The translations under genes were made by a program, and so were the position numbers. Below are positions 57,378 to 64,000 of a DNA stretch of 64,000 nt, piece after piece. The stretch comes from Hofstenia miamia (lineage: Eukaryota > Xenacoelomorpha > Acoela > Hofsteniidae): contig CABFPE010000079.1 in assembly GCA_900660155.1 (NCBI GenBank), forward strand, positions 288,211-352,210, in the 5' to 3' direction. The notes below the pieces were generated by a model that made no database searches, had not been told where the DNA came from, and worked only from the letters and a program-made list of their open reading frames with translations. Within the stretch, counting starts at the first letter, position 1. Every line of letters starts with the position of its first letter.

Positions 57378-60300
57378 TTCAACGAAAAAATTCACAACAT
57401 CAAACTGTGTCACATAGTTGTTGATAATCAAAGCTTTATTGTTGTTTGACAATGAACAAATTATTCAAAGAACCGTGATTGTGTAAATAAATTTCGACTT
57501 GCCTATAATGATTTATAAATAGTTCTGTTAAGCTAAGTGACGTTTCTGTAAATAATTAATTAAGTATCTAACTGCATATCATGCCTCAGAATAATATAGA
57601 AGAAAATACTATGGATTACATATGTAGGACACGTAGTTACAAGAAGCTTAAAGATTATTAAATATTAGAAAAATATGTTTCCTTTGAAATTTTATTGAAC
57701 AATAACACCTGTCTATAAATTAAGAGGCTGCTTCTCGATAGTTTGTGTATCCTGAACACCATAGCACACCTAAATTGGTCCGTGAAGTCCAGAATACTCA
57801 GAAAAAAACAACGACAAATATAAAACAATATAAAATTTCAAATAATTATAAAATTTAGAAATTATATTATTGAGATTTTTGAAGTGAAATACGCCATGCT
57901 GTGTATTTCAGATACGCTGACTATGGTGGTGTTATAAATTTGACGAGTTAATAATAACTTGAATAAAATAAAAAATATAAAAGTCTAAAAGAAAATTGAA
58001 GAACGGAACTGCTAAGATATTTAATGACATGTGTTGCGTTTATGGAGTTAGAACAATGACTTCTTCTTGGAAGGACTTGGCTTAGAATGTTCTGAATGCA
58101 ATGAATTTAGTTAACATAGACAATTAATTCAAGTGAAAATGAAAAATATGATATTGTGATAAATCGAAAACTATGGAGCAGCTATTTGCTACATCTACAT
58201 ATGTCGAGTATTGTAAGGATGAACTTGCAAAATGAATAATATTGAATTTTTACTGTTTCTACAAACTTAGCTTTGATTCAAATTGTTAGCTGTCGTGATG
58301 AGATTTATGAGAAGCAGCAACATGGCAAAAACTCAATTGAATATGGAATAGAAACAGCAGCTTAACATTAAATATCCTAACATTCTTTTAAAACGACAAA
58401 CCTTTATTCCACATTTTCAAAGAATTTTGATCAAACCTATTAAGCATGATTGTTTGGTAAAATTCTATCCTAAAGGTAAATCAACGATAAATTCATTAAA
58501 AAACTACTTATTGACAAAGTTCGAGACATATTTTAGCAGATTTGGCCTAGGTGGCCCATCGGGGTCTTCATACTAGTTTTGGGTTCAGTTCAGCTAATAA
58601 CCTTACACATTGGTAATTCATATGATAAATATATTCGGTCAGGTCTCAAATTCGTTTCCACGTAAAACACATAGAAGTCTCAAATAACTAAAAATCTTCC
58701 ATAATCCACTTCAACATTAAGGCAGTAATTGGGTTGGGTTTAAAAGTGAGATATAAAACAGGTATATAGGGAAAACATGTCAATTACGTCCAGTGTTTAT
58801 ATAGTCCTTCTGCCATGTAATTTGCGAAATCCAAGTCTACTGACGTTTCTCAAAGAGACGTATAATAGAAATTATGCTTGCTACAGTGGATGATGCTATC
58901 TTCATTGATAGCTTTGGATTGTTGTTATACATACATATTTTTGCTAACCCAATTATGAAATTCATAAAATTGGCTTGATACACCATTTACATGGTGAAAA
59001 CGATTTATCATCCGATGGCACTTTTCGTCAATTAGTTATTATATATTAGTTATTATATACATATATATATAATATAAGTTATTCATTACGGTTAACATTG
59101 AGTTTAAAAAATATTTGTTTAGTAATGGGCCACAAAATGTGTAGTTGAAAATACCAATATAGATTAAGTAAATGAATTATCGATTGTAATATCTTCAGGA
59201 TTGATTCAATAGATTGCACCCATCAAATAAATATGCAAATATTTGTGTTTACTTATTATCAGTTGTTATCTATTGTAACAAAATTTAATTTAGAAATTCG
59301 AAAAAAATTACATATTTTAGCTGAAATATAAAACATGTTTATGTAAAATATTATTAGCAGTATCAGACGACTTATTTATAAATTACTAAGAACCATTCCT
59401 AATTAAAATACAAGTTGTTTTGTAGCGCATGATTTGAAATGCTAAGATTTCAATAATTTATGTAAGTTTTCTCCTTTAATTAAAGAAAATTTTTTTCGGT
59501 CAAAGTCACTATTAACTCTAAACACCCTATTAAATCTTCAATGTCACCATTTTTATCCACTTTTTCTCCAAACCTATTAAGAAATTTGGAAATGCTGGGA
59601 CTTATACACATTTATGGGTAATTTTTTGATGAAAACTTTTTCTTAGCTTGAATTCAATGAAAATATTAACTTTTTCTCAATTCGCAAACTTTCAAATTGT
59701 TCCCATTCTTATAGTGTTCAGAAATGGGGCGACAAAGCAAGGCAGCAACAAATAGTATGAACTATTTTGCATTCTGCGAATCGACCACACCATGGATATC
59801 TATAACACTGGCCTTTTGTTATTGACAAAAGGAGGCTGAATATAAGTGAGAAAGTTAAGGTAAACATGTTTACAGTTTGATCAATTTCACTGTGGTTTAG
59901 TGTAAGTTCAGCCTGCTTTGGTCACTTACAAAAGCACAGTTCGCATCCTGGTAGTGTTATAGAAATCCAGGATAATTCCAATGCGCATGATTAATATTGT
60001 AATGATAATATACAAAAATCGTCGTAACCTAGCTTGTGCTTATACCCCGTTTACACGTGACACGAGACATGCATGTCTTGTGTTTTTAATGAGCGAATGT
60101 CACGTCTAAACACCCAAAACACGCGACATTCTCTACTTGAGTGGTTGTTTCCCCAATTTATCATTTAAATTAAATTATATTTTTATATTATAAAAATATA
60201 CTATAATCTTATTATAAAAATGTGAACATCTATATTTACGATTGATAGTTTTCATTTTGCAAATATGCATCTTTACAACTACAAACAAATCTTTAATTTG

Positions 60301-60613
60301 AAATAAAATTTTCTAAACGTTGTCTCCCCTTTTGAGTACAAGAAAAGCCTTGTCTATAGAATGCAAGTATTGACCTCTACAACATTAATAACGCACACAT
60401 TTAAAGTGTACATCAATTATTGCTTTGACAAAATATAAGATGAATTAAATCTGGAAAACCCTGATGACAAACAAATATCTGCTGGTTAAAATTTATTATC
60501 AGCTATTAGAGGTGAAGATAGTTACTGTCTTTTTGATAAGTAAACGAAATCATTTTACAGGCCCTAACTTAAAATTAGAACATATTGATTTTAAAAGCTA
60601 TATTTGAATCTAT
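57378..60613. other. Intergenic
   Basis: AT-rich. It contains an imperfect foldback at 59789-59974 (CTATAACACT at one side, AGTGTTATAG at the other, with inner paired blocks) and a CCCGTTTACACGTGACACGA block at 60048-60067 that looks like the single remaining end of a MITE. No genes. Confidence 0.4.
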
Positions 60614-60777
60614 CAAAAAAGTTGAGAACAATGTTGTAGATCTAAGTGCAATAAAACTTTGTTGTGAATATTTCAATTTCAAAAAAGTTGAGAACAATGT
60701 TGTAGATCTAAGTGCAATAAAACTTTGTTGTGAATATTTCAATTTCAAAAAAGTTGAGAACAATGTTGTAGATCTAA
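60614..60777 (+). repeat. 66-bp tandem repeat, about 2.5 copies
   Basis: GTTGAGAACAATGTTGTAGA starts at 60621, 60687 and 60753, an exact 66-bp period. Because 66 is a multiple of three, both strands carry repetitive open frames, which are not evidence of a gene. Confidence 0.9.
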
Positions 60778-60797
60778 ACGCTGTAAATATATGATTC

Positions 60798-60812
60798 CCT
60801 AACCCTAACCCA
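60798..60812. repeat. Short telomere-like CCCTAACCCTAACCC
   Basis: About two and a half TTAGGG units on the minus strand. Too short to be a telomere; an interstitial trace at most. Confidence 0.5.
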
Positions 60813-60825
60813 TAAACCCCTTTGC

Positions 60826-60978
60826 CTACGCCACAGATTTTATCCTAATAGTAAACACGTTTTTTGTAGCGCTTCCCACAGTTGGTCTGCTCATTGAAAG
60901 GCGCTTCGCAATTTCAGTATTGGAGCTTCTTGCGCGATGCATTTGAATGATTGTTTCCCTTTTCGATAATAACTTCAT
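60826..60978 (-). mobile_element. Tc1/mariner-type transposase N-terminal helix-turn-helix relic
   Basis: From the ATG at 60978 the minus strand reads MKLLSKRETIIQMHRARSSN, continuing TEIAKRLSMSRPTV. This is the N-terminal HTH of mariner/Tc1 or related transposases, with a basic helix and the (E)IA(K)xLxxSRxTV recognition helix. The frame then loses similarity and stops at 60826, so no DDE catalytic domain is present. It adjoins the 66-bp repeat. Confidence 0.75.
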
Positions 60979-61029
60979 CTCAACTGAAAATCTGGACAAT
61001 ATAAAATTAAGATTAGAAAACATATGCAA

Positions 61030-62466
61030 TATTAATTCTAAAAACAGTATAAACGAAATAAAATGTGCTTTAAGCAGAATTATAAATATTTACCTCTTGG
61101 TTTCCATACATGTCCTCCATCCTGTATAATGTATTTTTGTCTTCATATTAACTATTATTAGTTGTCCTTAATGTCTTAATCCATTTTAATATTTTCTGAT
61201 AAACCTTAAAATAGTTCTAATGGTTCACATTCACTCAAAATATTAAAGCTCTTTATCATTGCAAAATGAGAAATCTTTAAGAAAATTTTTAAATATTTGT
61301 GCTCATCTAAAGAGAATTTCAACAAGAAGTTCTCAATTAAGTGAAAAGATAGTTTTCACACGTTTTTAGTTATTCATAATTTTGAAGCCTTAGTGTGGAA
61401 TTTTCGAATTAATCACTGTTTTGCACAATAATCATAAGCTAGATCTATTGGATAGTTGAATGAAAATCATCTACGACATTCATTTGTGTAATTCCAAACA
61501 TTTTTGCAGATTTTCTTGATGAATTTGCTAATGAAATTGTCTGTGCCATACAAAGGAGTGAAGGACATTAGATTCGAATAGAATTTATCAATTTTTTTTA
61601 ACGATTCATTACCATCATTCAGCATTGGCATGTGTTATTAATGATTTTCGAGACAAAGGACTGTAAATTTTCTTGATCTAAGACTAATCTGTCACTGAAA
61701 TTTAAGTATATCCACTTTAAAAGCATTTTGTACATCATAATGAGTGTTTGTCACATGCCATTGTTGTCATGCAAATATGTATGTGTAGGCACTTGTGACA
61801 AATGTATTTATGTATTCTTATTGATTGTGTAATATTTTTAATTATTAATCATTTGAATTAATTTTTGGAACCGCAGAAGAGCTTACTTGACGCAATGGCA
61901 AGTTCATCATTGGTTCATGTTTTGATAAATTATATTTTACTTTAATTCAGTAAACAAGACATGAGTGCACTTAGACTCTCTATCCATATTTACACATTTG
62001 TGGACATACATAGTGCGAACTAGTGCTTGTGGTAAGAATGTTCTTTGCTCTATTACACCGACTAAGATTAGTTTTTATTAATGGTTGGACTTGGATGGGC
62101 TATTTTGTTGTATGACTTAATCAAGAGGCTAGATGACCGTACAGAACAGCAGTATACGACTCTAGTGACACCAAATTTTCATTTAAAACTTCTTAAGCAA
62201 AAATTTACGGCTATTCAAACGATTATTAAAAGTAGCATTATATGGACTTTTTTAACACCCTCACCTGAGTATTTATTACATAGACAACACGTTCAGGGGT
62301 TAATTTGAGCACATTTTGTCAAAGGAAATCTAAAATAAAAATGACTATGTATCAATAACGATATTGTGAACTATATATAAATAACAATTCCAAAAAATTA
62401 ATTTGTAAAATTATATTTTTTAGACAAAGTAAAATTCCACCGTTATAATATTAAATTTGTTTTACG
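61030..62466. other. Intergenic, 5' flank of gene D
   Basis: AT-rich. A small hairpin lies at 61747-61799 (TTTGTCACATGCC paired with GGCACTTGTGACAAA). A TTTTTTAG acceptor-like site lies about 44 nt upstream of the gene D ATG. The 75-codon frame at 62081-62308 resembles nothing I know. Confidence 0.4.
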
Positions 62467-62641
62467 ATGTCTTTACGTATATGTCTCGTTACTGGCTCAA
62501 ACAAAGGCATTGGATTCGAAGTTGTCGCCAGGTTTCTAAGCTTTACTCAGATAATGATATTGTATATCTGACATCCCGTGACAAAGAAAGGGGCGCTAAG
62601 GCATTGAAAACCTTGCATGATGAAGGATTAAAGAACATAAG
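62467..62641 (+). pseudogene. CBR1-like: Gene D exon 1: CBR1-like, 1-nt frameshift, rest beyond window
   Basis: The exon starts with ATG at 62467, reads through TGSNKGIGFE, then loses one base relative to genes A and C at about 62521-62530 (175 nt instead of 176). Downstream the other frame carries the family sequence (QVSKLYSDNDIVYLTSRDKE ... EGLKNIR) to a proper GT donor at 62642. Read straight, the product stops a few codons later. Either the gene is dead or one base was lost in sequencing. Exon 2 is not seen in the remaining 1.36 kb; gene A's first intron is 1.77 kb, so it may lie just outside. An alternative upstream start would keep the later frame but drop the cofactor motif. Confidence 0.75.
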
Positions 62642-64000
62642 GTAGGTTTTCTGTACGTGCATTGCATCCTTTCCAAAATGAATGAAGGAATTTTAGAGAG
62701 CACTTTAATACATGGAGCAGGTTGGTCACAGCATTATATTAGCTGATATGTTGTAATCGCATAATGCTTTCTCCAAGTAACTCTTCACAATATTTGTACA
62801 ATCCCATTGAATTCCAAAGAGATGGGATAAAAATAGATGGTAGTTTCTTGTGTCTTATTAGTGATTTTTTTCAAATCTTTATCGGATTTGAGTTCCATGG
62901 AAATTAAATTTCTTATTAACAAGCAATGGGAGTCGGATAACCGGAAATGGTAGAATGGGAATGAATCAGATTAAATCTCTTAAGCTCCCTAAGCCTTTCT
63001 TAAAGTACTTCTAAAATCTTGTGTATGTAGCTTAGCTATTCGACCTGGAAGTGACTTTCCTCCCAATCCTAATTATTTGATTATCAATCAAAAGTTTAAT
63101 TGCTTTTTTAGTGACAATTGCTGATTTATATTAGGGTGTAAAACTTTGTAACCATTGTTTTTATAAATATCTGTAAATTTTATGTATGCTATTGTATTAC
63201 AGCCTGGGGCATAATCTTCATATATTTGTCTAAGAACTTTATGTGAGTGAGAAAAATGTAAATAAAGTAAGAAGAAAAGTTATATTTGATAATTTAGAAA
63301 TAAATTCAACATTTTTAATTGTGCAAAGCCTAGTCTTAAAATCGTAAAATTCAGATTTAGATGGGCGAAGCGAGGAGGAAAATTTTCCAAGGTTTAGGTT
63401 AAATGAAGTTGAGTCACTTCCACCAAAATAAAAATTTATATATTTGTAATCGAGATTCTAAACACTATAAGTGAAATAACTTTGTTTTGAATTAAATAAC
63501 TTTCATGCAAATATTTATTTTCAAAGACGACTAACATATATATAGTTAAAATTATTAATTGTAGTGCGTTTTAACTTCATGCATTCTGTATTTTGATAAC
63601 AATAGTTGTTGATTTTGATTTACTAGCAAAGATAATCATCTCATTTGTCTGCTCTTTGCCACAGACAGCAATTCAATTAACCCTAGAACAACTTTGCTGT
63701 CTCTTATTTAATATTAAGAAAATCAAGTTTATTGCAAAAAGCCTTATTGAAGTAACAGATAGTATTGTAGAGAACAAGATATTTAATATAACAAAAATTC
63801 AAAGAAAATAAGGGGTCAAAGGCTCATTGATTATTCTTGTTTATCATTTTAAATTGTGATGAATTTAATCTGAATTTTATGGTGACTTTAATTAACATTG
63901 TGGCTTTATTCCTAGTTTGCATTTATGAATTGCAGGTTATCCGGCGACCCTAAGTTTACAAAAAATAACCATTGTATAATTCTTATTTAATCAATGCAGT
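62642..64000. other. Probable intron 1 of gene D
   Basis: AT-rich, no exon recognised. A 72-codon frame at 63593-63811 shows no known motif. Confidence 0.4.

Noticed and set aside
60575-60794. Repetitive proteins on both strands
   Set aside because: The 66-bp unit is a multiple of three, so frames stay open by chance.
62081-62308. 75-codon frame upstream of gene D
   Set aside because: Reads somewhat protein-like but matches nothing known and has no supporting context.
1-64000. CRISPR array, bacterial operon or phage features
   Set aside because: No regularly spaced repeats with unique spacers, no ribosome-binding sites; genes have introns.

Overview
The window is AT-rich animal DNA, scaffold quality (single Ns, a 5-N gap and a 1000-N gap), packed with (TA)n microsatellites and transposon fossils. 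Exons joined by GT-AG introns make it eukaryotic. CR1-like LINEs, hAT, Tc1/mariner and pogo relics, a Polinton and CBR1-type carbonyl reductases point to an invertebrate metazoan. A hydrozoan such as Hydra would fit the composition and element set, but the sequence alone does not settle this.

The host genes are a small cluster of carbonyl-reductase-like short-chain dehydrogenases (SDR). All share one five-exon plan with a tiny second intron (45-49 nt). Gene A (+, 1190-20254) is complete in exons, but its third intron is 16.3 kb because a Polinton landed in it, and its catalytic Ser position reads Gly. Gene B occurs twice as sequence-identical inverted copies (-, 27105-28495; +, 46252-47642), each lacking exon 1. 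Gene C (-, 50211-52681) is the only complete and fully canonical member. Gene D is represented only by exon 1 (+, 62467-62641), with a 1-nt frameshift, and runs toward the right edge.

Layout: 1-895 LINE reverse transcriptase relic (-); 1.19-20.25 kb gene A with a pogo/Tigger-type MITE in intron 1 and the Polinton (3.7-18.8 kb) in intron 3. The Polinton is itself invaded by a mosaic of CR1-like LINE pieces (8.2-12.48 kb) and a 1.1 kb terminal-inverted-repeat element (15.0-16.2 kb). 20.3-25.9 kb is non-coding with a TA-flanked MITE; 25.94-28.55 kb is the inverted arm with gene B; 28.7-46 kb is gene-poor and holds LINE and hAT relics, two unrecognised coding relics, a hAT-like MITE and a long diverged repeat; 46.2-48.8 kb is the second arm; 50.2-52.7 kb is gene C; 53.7-54.9 kb is a pogo relic running into the 1000-N gap; 55.0-57.4 kb has three repeat elements; 60.6-61.0 kb has a 66-bp tandem repeat and a mariner-type helix-turn-helix relic; the right end is gene D exon 1.

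The SDR genes presumably reduce carbonyl compounds with NADPH in the cytosol. Apart from duplication, the forces shaping the locus are mobile elements. No bacterial-type operon, CRISPR array, rRNA or convincing tRNA is present. All reading was by eye; no alignments or database searches were run.
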